This document shows, in pieces, positions 28,717 to 36,780 of a DNA stretch of 64,000 nucleotides. Made by a program: the position numbers and the translations under genes. Every line of letters starts with the position of its first letter. Position 1 is the stretch's first letter. The notes under the pieces were generated by a model that had not been told where the DNA came from, did no database searches, and saw only the letters and a list, made by a program, of their open reading frames with translations. The stretch is from Inquilinus limosus DSM 16000 (lineage in GTDB: Bacteria; Pseudomonadota; Alphaproteobacteria; DSM-16000; Inquilinaceae): NCBI RefSeq assembly GCF_000423185.1, contig NZ_AUHM01000039.1:1-64000 (forward strand). The letters are read 5' to 3'.

Positions 28717-30422
28717 GACGCCGCCCCGATCATCAGCTCGCCGACGCGCCGCCGCGCATGGTCGTCATTGGCCACCGTGCCGGCGATACGGCCGCGCGAC
28801 ATCACCGCGATCCGGTCCGCCAGCTCCAGCAGCTCCTCGAGGTCGGTGGAGATCAGGATGGTGGCGACCCCGGCATCGGCGGCGTCGCGGATCCGCCGCC
28901 GCGCGGCGAGCGTGGTCTGCAGGTCAAGCCCGTAGGTCGGCTTGCTGTAGATCACCACCCGGGCGGCGCCGGACAGCTCGCGCGCCAGCAGCACCTTCTG
29001 GATGTTGCCGCCGGACAAGCGGCCGACCGGCGTCCGGATGCCCGGGGTCCGCACGTCGAAGGCGGCGACCAGGGCGCGGGCATGGCGGTCGATCTCGTCC
29101 GGCCGCTCCAGCCCGCGCGACCAGAACGGGGCCTCGCCGATCTGCTTCAGCAGCAGGTTGAGGGAGACGGGGAAGGGGCCGACCGTACCCTCGCCCAGCC
29201 GGTCGTCGGTGACGTAGCGCAGGCCCAGCCGGCGGCGCGCGCCGACATCCAGCCGCTCGATCGGGCAGCCGTCCAGCAGCACCGTGCCGCCGCTCGCCGG
29301 CCGCTGTCCCGCCAGCGCTTCGGCGAGCTGCTGCTGGCCGTTGCCGTCGATCCCGGCGATGCCCAGGATCTCGCCCGGCGCCACCTCCAGCGCGATGTCG
29401 GCCACCGCCGCCGAGCCCTGCCCGGGCACGCTCAGCCCCTGCACAACCAGAACTGGTGCGCTGTCTTTTATTGCCCCCCCTCCCCTTGCGGGAGGGGGGT
29501 AGGGGGAGGGGCCTGCGCGCGTCTGCGCGCGAATGGGCAGAGGACCGAACTCGCCGTCCGCGGATAATCCAGGCCGGGTCGAGCCGAGAGAACCCCCTCC
29601 CCCTATCCCCCTCCCGCGAGGGGAGGGGGGACTCAAAGAAGGCGAGGGGAGGGGGGACTCAGAAGAAGAACCGAACATCAGATGCACGATCTCGGTCGTG
29701 GCTGTGCGCTCGTCCAGCGTCCGCAGCCGCTCCGGCGGGATCTCGCCGACCTTGCGGCCGAGGCGGAGGATCGAGATGCGGTCGCCGAAGTCGAAGGCCT
29801 CCTTCAGCTTGTGAGTGATGAAGACGACGGCGATGCCGCGCCCGGCCAGCCGCCGCATCAGCGCGCCCAGCTCCTCCACCCCCTTCGGCGTCAGCATCGC
29901 CGTCGCCTCGTCCAGGATCAGCACCCGGCTGCCGCGCAGCAGCGCGCGCACGATCTCGGCCTGCTGCTGCTCGCCCAGCGACAGCGCGCCGGTGACGGCC
30001 TGCGGGTCGATCGACAGGCCCAGCCCCTCGGCGGTGCGGCCGAACTCGGCCGCCAGCCGGGCGCGGTCGGGCCGGCGCCACCAAGGCCGGCCGAGCGCCA
30101 GATTCTCCACCACGGTCAGGGTCGGGGCCAGCATGACGTGCTGGAACACCGTGCCGATGCCGAGGCCGAGCGCATGGCGGGGCGAGGCGATGGCCTGCTC
30201 GCGCCCGTCGACCAGGATGGCGCCGTCATCCGGCTGCAGCAGGCCGGACAGCATCGCGATCAGGGTCGATTTGCCGGCCCCGTTCTCGCCCAGCAGCACA
30301 TGCACCTCGCCGGGCCGAACCGCCAGATCGACCTGGTCGTTGGCGACGACCCCGGGGAAGCGCTTGGTGATGCCGCGCAGCGCGATGATCGGCGCGCCGG
30401 GTTCCGGTGATGATGCGGTCAT
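28713..30422 (-). CDS. BMP-type ABC transporter ATPase with two ATP-binding domains
   Basis: This 569-residue cytoplasmic protein energises the importer. Domain 1 (residues 1-250) has Walker A GENGAGKST (45-53), signature LSLGEQQQAEI (148-158) and Walker B VLILDEAT. Domain 2 (from about 322) has the family's degenerate Walker A GIDGNGQQQLAEAL, signature LSGGNIQKVLLAREL and TYGLD. In place of Walker B is VVIYSKPT, so domain 2 probably binds but hydrolyses poorly, as in NupO/RbsA relatives. Between the domains, residues about 252-319 are a proline-, glycine- and serine-rich segment absent from relatives. It is encoded by a palindromic repeat inserted in frame (see the repeat at 29465-29669). 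Confidence 0.9.
   Translation of the reverse strand: MTASSPEPGAPIIALRGITKRFPGVVANDQVDLAVRPGEVHVLLGENGAGKSTLIAMLSGLLQPDDGAILVDGREQAIASPRHALGLGIGTVFQHVMLAPTLTVVENLALGRPWWRRPDRARLAAEFGRTAEGLGLSIDPQAVTGALSLGEQQQAEIVRALLRGSRVLILDEATAMLTPKGVEELGALMRRLAGRGIAVVFITHKLKEAFDFGDRISILRLGRKVGEIPPERLRTLDERTATTEIVHLMFGSSSESPLPSPSLSPPSPRGRGIGGGGSLGSTRPGLSADGEFGPLPIRAQTRAGPSPYPPPARGGGAIKDSAPVLVVQGLSVPGQGSAAVADIALEVAPGEILGIAGIDGNGQQQLAEALAGQRPASGGTVLLDGCPIERLDVGARRRLGLRYVTDDRLGEGTVGPFPVSLNLLLKQIGEAPFWSRGLERPDEIDRHARALVAAFDVRTPGIRTPVGRLSGGNIQKVLLARELSGAARVVIYSKPTYGLDLQTTLAARRRIRDAADAGVATILISTDLEELLELADRIAVMSRGRIAGTVANDDHARRRVGELMIGAAS
29465..29669. repeat. C/G-rich palindromic element inserted in frame in the ATPase gene
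   Basis: About 205 bases inside the ATPase gene consist of C-tracts and G-tracts that form nested inverted repeats. The left arm has CCCCCTCCCC, a TTGCGGGA turn and GGGGGG TAGGGGG at about 29473-29509. The right arm has CCCCCTCCCCCTATCCCCC, then CTCCCGCGAGGGGAGGGG, at about 29592-29630, with a partial third copy at 29645-29658. Between the arms is ordinary mixed sequence. The length keeps the reading frame open and adds about 68 residues to the linker. A shorter hairpin of the same style lies at 3345-3377. Confidence 0.75.
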
Positions 30423-30474
30423 GGATCCGTCGTTCCGCGGCCCGCCGGGATGGCCCGGCGGGCTCCTCGCGAGC

Positions 30475-31515
30475 TTACTGCGCCGTTGCCGACACGTCCG
30501 ACATCAGCGCCCGGACCGCCGCCGCCTCCCAGACCGGCTCGACCTTCAGTTTGCCGCTGACGATGTCGGCCTTGATCGCCTGCAGCTGGGTCCAGACATC
30601 GTCCGGGATCGCCTTGGTCTTCAGCAGTTGCACGGAATCGTCGGCCAGCCCGATGGCGTAGTGCTTGGTGCCGAAGCTGCCGGCCTTCAGGTCCGCGATC
30701 ATCGCCGCATAGACCGGGGTGATGTTCCAGATGACGGAGGACAGCAGGTTGCCCTTGTCGATGCTGGACTTGTCGCCGATCACGTCGATGAAATAGACCT
30801 TGCCGCCGTCCGTCGCCTTGCTGGTCTCGACCGCCTGGATCATGCCGAAGCTGGACCCGTTGCCCTGGCCGAAGATGATGTCGGCGCCGGCCGCAATCAC
30901 GGATTCCGTCACACGCTTGCCGCCCGCCGCATCGCTATAGGCGGCCGGGCCGATCACGGCATAGCGGATCTTCACCGCCGGCTTCTCCGCCTTCACGCCC
31001 TGGGCGAAGGCGGCGGATTGCGAGTTCCACGACGGCGGCTCGCCCGACACCACGATGCCGACCGTGCCGGTGCGGGTCATCTTCGCCGCCAGCCGCCCGG
31101 CCAGATAGGCGCCCTCATGGCCGCTCAGCGTGTAGTCGGCGATCAGCCCGGGCTTCAGCAGGTCCGGGCGGTCGACGATCGCCACCGGCACGCCGGTCTC
31201 GGCCGCGATCTCGGGGGCGGAGGTGTTGTAGCCGCTGGCATGGGCGATCAGCAGGCTGGCCCCGTCCTCCACCAGCTCGCGCATCGTCGGCCGCACATCA
31301 CCATAACCCAGGCCCTCGGCCACGGTGACCTGCACCCCTGCCTTATCGCCGGCCGCCTTGGCCGCGGCGACGCCCTGCTGGTTCCAGCCGAAATCGGTAC
31401 CCTGCTCCGGCGTCAGGATGGCGATGCTCTTGACCTCCGCGGCGCCTCCCACGGTCGAGGCCAGCGCCAGCATCAGCGCGCCGAGGCTGGCTCTGATCAT
31501 CATGGATTTCAACAT
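30475..31515 (-). CDS. BMP-family ABC transporter substrate-binding protein
   Basis: This periplasmic receptor is the first gene of operon A and decides what the importer takes up. A signal peptide is clear (SLGALMLALASTVGGAAEVK). The 346-residue protein has the BMP-family (PnrA-like) fold markers GTDFGWNQQGVAAAKAAG, LLIAHASGYNTSAPEIAAE, GLIADYTLSGHEGAYLAG and IFGQGNGSSFGMIQAVE. A good ribosome-binding site (AGGGAG) precedes the ATG at 31515. A perfect 23-base palindrome lies 31 bases upstream of that ATG. Classical family members bind purine nucleosides; here the downstream vitamin B6 enzymes suggest pyridoxine, pyridoxamine or pyridoxal as ligand, which is inferred. Confidence 0.9.
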   Translation of the reverse strand: MLKSMMIRASLGALMLALASTVGGAAEVKSIAILTPEQGTDFGWNQQGVAAAKAAGDKAGVQVTVAEGLGYGDVRPTMRELVEDGASLLIAHASGYNTSAPEIAAETGVPVAIVDRPDLLKPGLIADYTLSGHEGAYLAGRLAAKMTRTGTVGIVVSGEPPSWNSQSAAFAQGVKAEKPAVKIRYAVIGPAAYSDAAGGKRVTESVIAAGADIIFGQGNGSSFGMIQAVETSKATDGGKVYFIDVIGDKSSIDKGNLLSSVIWNITPVYAAMIADLKAGSFGTKHYAIGLADDSVQLLKTKAIPDDVWTQLQAIKADIVSGKLKVEPVWEAAAVRALMSDVSATAQ

Positions 31516-31546
31516 GTCTCGGCTCCCTGTTTGTTGTTTCGGAAGT

Positions 31547-31569
31547 GCAAATACATTCTTTGTATTTGC
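31547..31569. promoter_or_regulatory. Perfect 23-base inverted repeat, likely operator of operon A
   Basis: GCAAATACA-TTCTT-TGTATTTGC is a perfect 9-5-9 palindrome. It lies between the start of the BMP-type receptor gene (31515, minus strand) and the small secreted protein gene (31634, plus strand), in a locally AT-rich stretch. This is the right place for a repressor or activator of the transport/B6-degradation operon. It differs from the CAACCAT-type palindrome upstream of operon B, although TGTATTTG also appears at about 39214-39221 near that operon. Confidence 0.65.
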
Positions 31570-31633
31570 TTATTGTGATGTCATCTTCATTTAGTATTGA
31601 TCTTGTCGCAAGTCAGCCTTCTGGAGCGGTTCG

Positions 31634-32059
31634 ATGGTGCAGTTCCGGTCTCGCAACCTGCTGTCGACCGCCCTGGCGCTCATGGCACTGCCGGCCTTCG
31701 CGGCCGGGCATGGGCCGGAGGAGCTGACCGAACGGGTGTTCCGGGCGGAGAACCGCGGCGACGGCCAGATCGCCTGCGGCGCCGCCATCGCCCATTGGTA
31801 CTCGGTCGATCTCGGCCAGGCCGGGCCGGGCGGCGCGGTCAGCGCCCGGCTGTGGTTCGATCCGGCCGGCGGCGCGGTGTACCTGCTCAACGACAGGCAG
31901 GATCGGTTGCCGGTCGAGGCGCTGTGGTGCGGCGTGGCCGGCCGCAGTTGGGCGACACGCAGCCCGATCGACCTGCCGCGCCATGCCGGCCCGGTCGCCG
32001 CACGGGCGGCGATCGCGGTGGGCTGCGCGCCGGAAGGCGACCGGCTGGTCTGCCGCTGA
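31634..32059 (+). CDS. Small secreted protein with four cysteines
   Basis: This 141-residue protein begins with a signal peptide (STALALMALPAFAAGHGPEE). Four cysteines (residues 48, 99, 131, 140) in the mature part could form two disulfides in the periplasm. It resembles no family I recognise. GGAG precedes the ATG by seven bases. It is divergent from operon A, sharing the palindrome-bearing region, and its stop is one base from the convergent stop of the FHMPC dehydrogenase gene. Shared regulation with vitamin B6 degradation is possible but unproven. Confidence 0.7.
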   Translation: MVQFRSRNLLSTALALMALPAFAAGHGPEELTERVFRAENRGDGQIACGAAIAHWYSVDLGQAGPGGAVSARLWFDPAGGAVYLLNDRQDRLPVEALWCGVAGRSWATRSPIDLPRHAGPVAARAAIAVGCAPEGDRLVCR

Positions 32060-32060
32060 C

Positions 32061-32996
32061 TCATCCGTCCCGCCCCTCCAGGATCCGCCGCACGGCGACC
32101 AGGCGCCGGGCGCGCTCCGCCTGCAGCTCGCGAATCTGCTCCGGCGTATAGGGGAAGATGCCTTCACCGCTCTTGATCCCCAGCTTGCCGGCCCGGGTCC
32201 GTTCGGTGACGTAGTCCGCCACGTCGCGGCGGTCGGACAGGTCGGCATTCAGGAAGCTGGCCACCGAGTGGTAGATGTCCAGCCCCGCCATGTCGAGCAG
32301 CCGCATCGGCCCGACCACGGCGAGCTTGTAGCCGATGCCCCAGGACACGCAGGTGTCCATGCCCTCCTCGTCGATCACACCCTGGTCGACCAGATCGATC
32401 GCCTCGCGCAGCAGGGCATAGAGGATACGGTTCTCGACGAAGCCCGGCACATCCTTCTTCACCACCACCGGTAGCAGCTTCAGCGACCGGATCAGGTCGG
32501 CGATGAAGGTGACGGTCGCAGGCGCGGTGTGCTTGCCGGCGATCACCTCGATCATCGGAATGATGTGCGGCGGGTTCGACCAGTGCATGCCGACCAGCCG
32601 TTCGGGATGCGACAGGAAGCCTTGCAGCGTCGTGATCGGGATGCCGGAGGTGTCGGAGGCGACGATGGTCTCGGCCGGCAGCAGCGGGGCCAGCGCGCGG
32701 TAGACCTCGGCCTTGATCTCGACCTTCTCCGGCACGTTCTCGATCACGAGGCCGGCTCCGGCGACCGCCCCGGCCAGGCCCTCGTGGAAGCTGACCGTGC
32801 CCTCGCGGGAGTCCGGCGGGGTGATGCCCAGCCGGTCCAGCACCGAAGCCGCCTGCGGGATCGCCGTGCGGGCGCGCTCGATCGCGGCCGGCGCCACATC
32901 GTGCACCCGGACATCCATGCCGCCGCGGGCGAGCGTCGCCGCGATCCCCGGCCCCATCGTGCCGAGGCCGATCACCGCGACCTGAAGGCTCGGCAT
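32061..32996 (-). CDS. 5-Formyl-3-hydroxy-2-methylpyridine-4-carboxylate 5-dehydrogenase
   Basis: This NAD-dependent enzyme oxidises the 5-aldehyde formed from 4-pyridoxate to 3-hydroxy-2-methylpyridine-4,5-dicarboxylate. It has the fold of 3-hydroxyacyl-CoA dehydrogenases. The Rossmann loop is GLGTMGPGIAATLARGG at residue 10, and the catalytic pair His138 and Glu150 lies in GMHWSNPPHIIPMIEVIAG. These match, one residue shifted, the His137 and Glu149 I recall for the M. loti enzyme. So do DTSGIPITTLQ, KKDVPGFVENRILYALLREA and IKSGEGIFPYTPEQ. The length (311 residues) agrees. It is the last gene of operon B, 16 bases behind the receptor gene. An ordinary hydroxyacyl-CoA dehydrogenase is a less likely alternative. 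Confidence 0.85.
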   Translation of the reverse strand: MPSLQVAVIGLGTMGPGIAATLARGGMDVRVHDVAPAAIERARTAIPQAASVLDRLGITPPDSREGTVSFHEGLAGAVAGAGLVIENVPEKVEIKAEVYRALAPLLPAETIVASDTSGIPITTLQGFLSHPERLVGMHWSNPPHIIPMIEVIAGKHTAPATVTFIADLIRSLKLLPVVVKKDVPGFVENRILYALLREAIDLVDQGVIDEEGMDTCVSWGIGYKLAVVGPMRLLDMAGLDIYHSVASFLNADLSDRRDVADYVTERTRAGKLGIKSGEGIFPYTPEQIRELQAERARRLVAVRRILEGRDG

Positions 32997-33012
32997 CGTC
33001 GTCCTCCTTCGC

Positions 33013-34011
33013 TCAGGGCTTCAGATAGGCGTCGGTGAAGGCGGCGTCCGCCGCCACCGTGCCCTTCAGCGCGCCCTGGTCGGTCAGCACCTTGATCGTC
33101 TTCGTCCACTTCTCCTGCGTCATCCAACCCAGGCCGTTGGCTTCGGTGTCGGCGTCCGTGAAGGTGTGGTCGATATCGGCCTGCAGCTGCGCCGCCAGGA
33201 CATTCTCCTTGCCGGCATAGCCCGGCGCCGCCTTGGCCGTGATCGCCGCGGCCTCCTTCGGGTTCTCGGCGGTGAAGCGGAAGGCCTCGAGATAGGCGGC
33301 GACGAAGCGCTTCACCACATCCGGCTTGTCCTTGAGCATGGCCTCCGAGGTGAACAGGCCGGAGCCGTAGACGTCGTAGCCGTAATCGGCGCCGAGCAGG
33401 ATGCTCAGCGACCCCGGCCCGCCTGCCTTGGCCTCCAGCTCCGGCACCTCGGCATCGATGTAGCCCGGCACCGCGTCGACCCGGCCGAGCAGCAGATAGC
33501 TCTCATAGGGCGGCGACACGCTGCTCATCTTCATGTCGGCCTCGGCCATGCCGTTGGCCGCCAGGAATGCCTTGAAGAAGATGTAGGTCGACCCCGCGGG
33601 ATGGATGCCGATGTTGAGGCCCTTGATGTCGGTCGGCGCCTTCAACTGGTGACTCTTGGCCAAAGCGATGATGCCGAGCGGCGAGCGCTGGTTGACCGCG
33701 GCCAGCGCCACCACCGGGACATTCTGCGACCGCGCCACGGCCAGGGTCGGCAGGTCGCCGAAGCCGAACTCGGCATTGCCGTTCGCCACCAGCCGCATGG
33801 CATCGGGCGACCCGGTGCCCTTGCGGATCTCAGTGACCTCGATTCCGTTCTGGGCGAAATAGCCCTTTTCCTTGGCCACGAAGAACATGGCGTGGTTGCC
33901 ACGCACCACCCAGTCGAGCTGGACGCTCACCTGGTCGGCGGCCAGGGCCGGGGCCGCCAGGACCATCGCCGCCAGGCCCGCCAGGGCTCCACAGACCGAT
34001 CTCCTCACCAT
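33013..34011 (-). CDS. NMT1/THI5-type ABC transporter substrate-binding protein
   Basis: This 332-residue periplasmic receptor has a signal peptide (VCGALAGLAAMVLAAPALAA) and the family start VSVQLDWVVRGNHAMFFVAK, then EKGYFAQNGIEVTEIRKGTG. Relatives bind pyrimidine thiamin precursors, riboflavin, sulfonates or aromatic acids. Two tandem ATGs occur (34014 and 34011); GGAGG is three and six bases away respectively, so 34011 is chosen. With the permease and ATPase genes upstream it forms a complete importer inside operon B. Its ligand is perhaps a pyridine such as 4-pyridoxate or a related vitamin B6 compound; that is inference. Confidence 0.88.
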   Translation of the reverse strand: MVRRSVCGALAGLAAMVLAAPALAADQVSVQLDWVVRGNHAMFFVAKEKGYFAQNGIEVTEIRKGTGSPDAMRLVANGNAEFGFGDLPTLAVARSQNVPVVALAAVNQRSPLGIIALAKSHQLKAPTDIKGLNIGIHPAGSTYIFFKAFLAANGMAEADMKMSSVSPPYESYLLLGRVDAVPGYIDAEVPELEAKAGGPGSLSILLGADYGYDVYGSGLFTSEAMLKDKPDVVKRFVAAYLEAFRFTAENPKEAAAITAKAAPGYAGKENVLAAQLQADIDHTFTDADTEANGLGWMTQEKWTKTIKVLTDQGALKGTVAADAAFTDAYLKP

Positions 34012-34046
34012 CATCAGCCTCCCGCGGCCTTTCGGATTCGCTCGGA

Positions 34047-34850
34047 TCAGGCGGACCGCAGCGCCGGATCGAATTTCGGCGCCCAGGGCACCACCAGCCG
34101 CTCCAGCAGTTCCATCGCGTAGTAGAAGACGACCCCGACCACCGACACGACCAGCAGCGCCGCGAACACCATCGGCGTGTCCAGCTGGGTCGAGGCGAAC
34201 TGGATCAGGTAGCCCAGGCCCGCCGAGGCGCCGGCGAATTCGCCGACGATCGCGCCGATGACGCTGAAGGTGACGGCGATCTTCAGCCCGGCCATCAGCT
34301 GCGGCAGGGCGTAGGGGATCTGGATGCGCAGCAGGATCGTGGTCCGGCTGGCACCGACCGAGCGCATCAGCGACAGCAGCCCGGGCTCCGCCGCCTCCAG
34401 CCCGGCCAGCATCGACAGCGTCACCGGGAAGAAGGCGATCACCAGGATCAGCCCCACCTTCGGCGCCAGGTCGTAGCCGAACCACAGGATGAAGATCGGC
34501 GCCAGCGCCACCTTCGGCACGGTCTGGAACAGCACGATCAGCGGATACAGCGCCCGGCCCAGCAGCCGGAACCGGGCGATGATCATGGCCAGCGCGATGC
34601 CGACCACGGCCGCGACCAGGAAGCCGACCAGGATCTCGACCGCGGTCACCCGCGTCGCCTCCAGAAGCGGCCCGGCCTCACGCATGAGAGTCGCCCCGAT
34701 CGCCGAGGGCGCCGGCACGATGAAGCTGGAGATGCTGAAGACCCACACCGCCGCCTCCCAGGCCGCGATCGTGGCCAGCAGCAGCACGACGGCCGGCAGC
34801 CATGCCGATGTCGCCGCGCTCCGGCGGGCGAGGATCGTGGCGCCGTTCAT
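34047..34850 (-). CDS. ABC transporter permease (SsuC/TauC type)
   Basis: This is a 267-residue inner-membrane permease with about six helices (LPAVVLLLATIAAWEAAVWV, VGFLVAAVVGIALAMIIARF, MVFAALLVVSVVGVVFYYAM). The coupling motif region reads ASRTTILLRIQIPYALPQLM, the usual EAA-loop position. It overlaps the ATPase gene by four bases and lies 35 bases upstream of the receptor gene. It belongs to the importer subgroup for nitrate, sulfonate, taurine and thiamin precursors. Confidence 0.92.
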   Translation of the reverse strand: MNGATILARRSAATSAWLPAVVLLLATIAAWEAAVWVFSISSFIVPAPSAIGATLMREAGPLLEATRVTAVEILVGFLVAAVVGIALAMIIARFRLLGRALYPLIVLFQTVPKVALAPIFILWFGYDLAPKVGLILVIAFFPVTLSMLAGLEAAEPGLLSLMRSVGASRTTILLRIQIPYALPQLMAGLKIAVTFSVIGAIVGEFAGASAGLGYLIQFASTQLDTPMVFAALLVVSVVGVVFYYAMELLERLVVPWAPKFDPALRSA

Positions 34851-35683
34851 GGCTGCCCCCTCATCGCATGGCTCTGGACCAGCAGCGACCGCAGCCGGCT
34901 CTCCATCGCCCGGAAGCGCGGATCGGCGTAGCTGTCCTCGCCACGCGGATAGGGCAGGGGGATCTCGATGCTGTCGATGATCCGGCCCGGGCCGACGCCC
35001 ATGACGTGGACGTGCCGCGACAGCAGCACCGCCTCATCGATCGAATGGGTCACCAGGACGATGGTCTTGCCGGTGCGCTCCCAGATCTCCAGCAGCGATC
35101 GGCTCATCTCCTCCCGCGTGATCGCATCGAGCGCGCCGAAGGGCTCGTCCATCAGCAGGATGTCGGGCTCCAGCGTCAGCGCGCGGGCGATAGCGACGCG
35201 CTGGCGCATTCCGCCGGACAGCTGGCTCGGCCGCTTGGCTTCCGCATCCTCCAGCCCGACCAGCCGCAGCATCGCCCGCGCCCGGTCCAGCACCTCGGTC
35301 CGGGACAGGGATTTGTCCGCCACCTCGCGCAGCAGGGCCGCGTTGTCGAGCGCGTTCTTCCAGGGCAGCAGGTTCGCGTCCTGGAACACCAGACCGATGA
35401 TCCGCCGCCGCACCGCCTCCTCGGGCGGCAGCCCGGCGACGCGGACCCGGCCTTCGGTCGGCGGCAGCAGGCCGGCCAGCACCTTGAGCAAGGTGCTCTT
35501 GCCGCAGCCGGACGGGCCGATCAGGCAGACGAAGGATCCCCGGGGCACGGTCAGGCTGATATCGCGCAGCACCTGCTGCCGCACGCCGAGAATGTCGAAG
35601 GTCACCGACACGCCTTCGGCCGCGATCTGGGCCGCGTCGGTCGTCGCCGCCGCCGGGGGCTCCTTCAGTCTCGCCACGGGCAT
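34847..35683 (-). CDS. ABC transporter ATPase (SsuB/TauB type)
   Basis: This 278-residue cytoplasmic ATPase has Walker [17 protein letters not shown], signature [15 protein letters not shown], Walker [13 protein letters not shown] and switch histidine [11 protein letters not shown], all intact. It overlaps the permease gene by four bases. The gap to the GST gene stop upstream is 62 bases, so an internal promoter is possible, but no convincing box was seen. It powers the NMT1/THI5-type importer of operon B. Confidence 0.93.
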   Translation of the reverse strand: MPVARLKEPPAAATTDAAQIAAEGVSVTFDILGVRQQVLRDISLTVPRGSFVCLIGPSGCGKSTLLKVLAGLLPPTEGRVRVAGLPPEEAVRRRIIGLVFQDANLLPWKNALDNAALLREVADKSLSRTEVLDRARAMLRLVGLEDAEAKRPSQLSGGMRQRVAIARALTLEPDILLMDEPFGALDAITREEMSRSLLEIWERTGKTIVLVTHSIDEAVLLSRHVHVMGVGPGRIIDSIEIPLPYPRGEDSYADPRFRAMESRLRSLLVQSHAMRGQP

Positions 35684-35745
35684 GATCCAGCTCTTCCCAT
35701 CCGGTCCATCCCAACCCGGGCCCCTTTGGGCCTGTCCTCAGCAAC

Positions 35746-36351
35746 TCACCCCGCCGTTGCCTTGCGGAACGCCGGCCGGGCCTCGAGCGCCGCCATCCAA
35801 CGGTCGAGATTGGCGAAGGCGGCCGGCCGGTCGATCGGGAAGCCCAGGCAGCGCTTCAGGATCGGGCCCAGCGCGATGTCGGCGAGGGTCAGGCGGCCCA
35901 GCGCGAACCAGTCCCGCCCGGCCAGATGCCGGTCGGCGATCGCCAGCAGCTCCGCCAGCTCCTTGCCCTGCGCCGCGAACTCCGCGCCGCGCTCCTCCGG
36001 CGGCTTCTTGGCGTCCTTGAAGATGGCGACGTAGAGGCTGTTGACGCTGGCCAGCAGCCAGTCCATCCAGCGCTCGACGTCGGTCTTCTCGGCCGGGGTC
36101 GCGCCGGTCAGGGCCGGGCCGTGCAGCGCCGCCAGATACCGCAGGATGGTGTGCGACTCCCAGATCACGGTGCTGCCGTCGACCAGGGTCGGCACCTTCA
36201 TGTTCGGGTTCAGCGCCCGGTATTCGTCGGTCAGGGTGTTGCCGAACTGGCGGCCGTAATCCTCGCGCTCATAGGCGACACCCAGCTCCTCCAGGAGGAA
36301 CAGCACCTTCTGCACGTTGCCGGAGGTGTGCCGGCCCAGCAGTCTGATCAT
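35746..36351 (-). CDS. Glutathione S-transferase family protein
   Basis: This 201-residue cytoplasmic protein has an N-terminal thioredoxin-like domain ([20 protein letters not shown]) with the glutathione-binding block [22 protein letters not shown], and an all-helical C-terminal domain with the N-capping [12 protein letters not shown] motif. GGAGG lies five bases before the ATG at 36351. Some GSTs isomerise cis-trans ring-cleavage products in aromatic catabolism (maleylpyruvate and maleylacetoacetate isomerases). In operon B, next to a gentisate-dioxygenase-like protein, that kind of role is the most interesting possibility, although simple detoxification cannot be excluded. Confidence 0.85.
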   Translation of the reverse strand: MIRLLGRHTSGNVQKVLFLLEELGVAYEREDYGRQFGNTLTDEYRALNPNMKVPTLVDGSTVIWESHTILRYLAALHGPALTGATPAEKTDVERWMDWLLASVNSLYVAIFKDAKKPPEERGAEFAAQGKELAELLAIADRHLAGRDWFALGRLTLADIALGPILKRCLGFPIDRPAAFANLDRWMAALEARPAFRKATAG

Positions 36352-36367
36352 TCTTGCCTCCCGAACT

Positions 36368-36769
36368 TCACGCACCCTTCAGTGGGCGGTAGGCGATGGC
36401 GTCCATCTCGATCTTGGTGTTGATCACGGCGCGCGCCTCGACGGTGGTCCGCGCCAGCGCCGCGTCCTTGAAGTATTCGGCGAAAATCTTGTTGTAGCGG
36501 CCGAAGTCGCGGGCATCCTCGAGATAGGTCGTGACCCGGACGACATCGGCCAGAGTCGCACCATCCTCCGCCAGAACCCGCTGGATCGCCTCGATCGTGG
36601 CCCGCGTCTCCTCCTCGATCGTGCCGTGGACCATGTTGCCCTCGGCGTCCTTGCCGACCTGGCCGGAGACGAAGATGAAGTCGCCGGCCCGCACCCCTGG
36701 ATGGAAGGGCAGGTTCGGATTCTTGCGGCCGATGGCGTAGCGCTGCGCGGCGTCTGCGGTGTCGGACAA
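36368..36769 (-). CDS. RidA/YjgF-family enamine/imine deaminase (TTG start)
   Basis: RidA proteins hydrolyse reactive enamines and imines to keto acids and ammonia. The 133-residue protein, starting (M)SDTADAAQRYAIGRKNPNLP, has GDFIFVSGQVGKDAEGN, VVRVTTYLEDARDFGRYNKI and the family's key arginine region (LARTTVEARA). No ATG is suitable; a TTG at 36769-36767 preceded by AGGGGG at five bases is the likely start. It lies between the beta-propeller and GST genes of operon B, with gaps of only 11 and 16 bases. Ring-opened pyridines contain enamine or imine nitrogen, which would suit such an enzyme. Confidence 0.85.
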   Translation of the reverse strand: MSDTADAAQRYAIGRKNPNLPFHPGVRAGDFIFVSGQVGKDAEGNMVHGTIEEETRATIEAIQRVLAEDGATLADVVRVTTYLEDARDFGRYNKIFAEYFKDAALARTTVEARAVINTKIEMDAIAYRPLKGA

Positions 36770-36780
36770 GGCAGCCCCCT

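Noticed and set aside
32061-32996. Reading the dehydrogenase as an ordinary 3-hydroxybutyryl-CoA dehydrogenase
   Set aside because: The catalytic His/Glu context GMHWSNPPHIIPMIEV, the length and the neighbouring B6 genes fit the pyridine-aldehyde dehydrogenase better.
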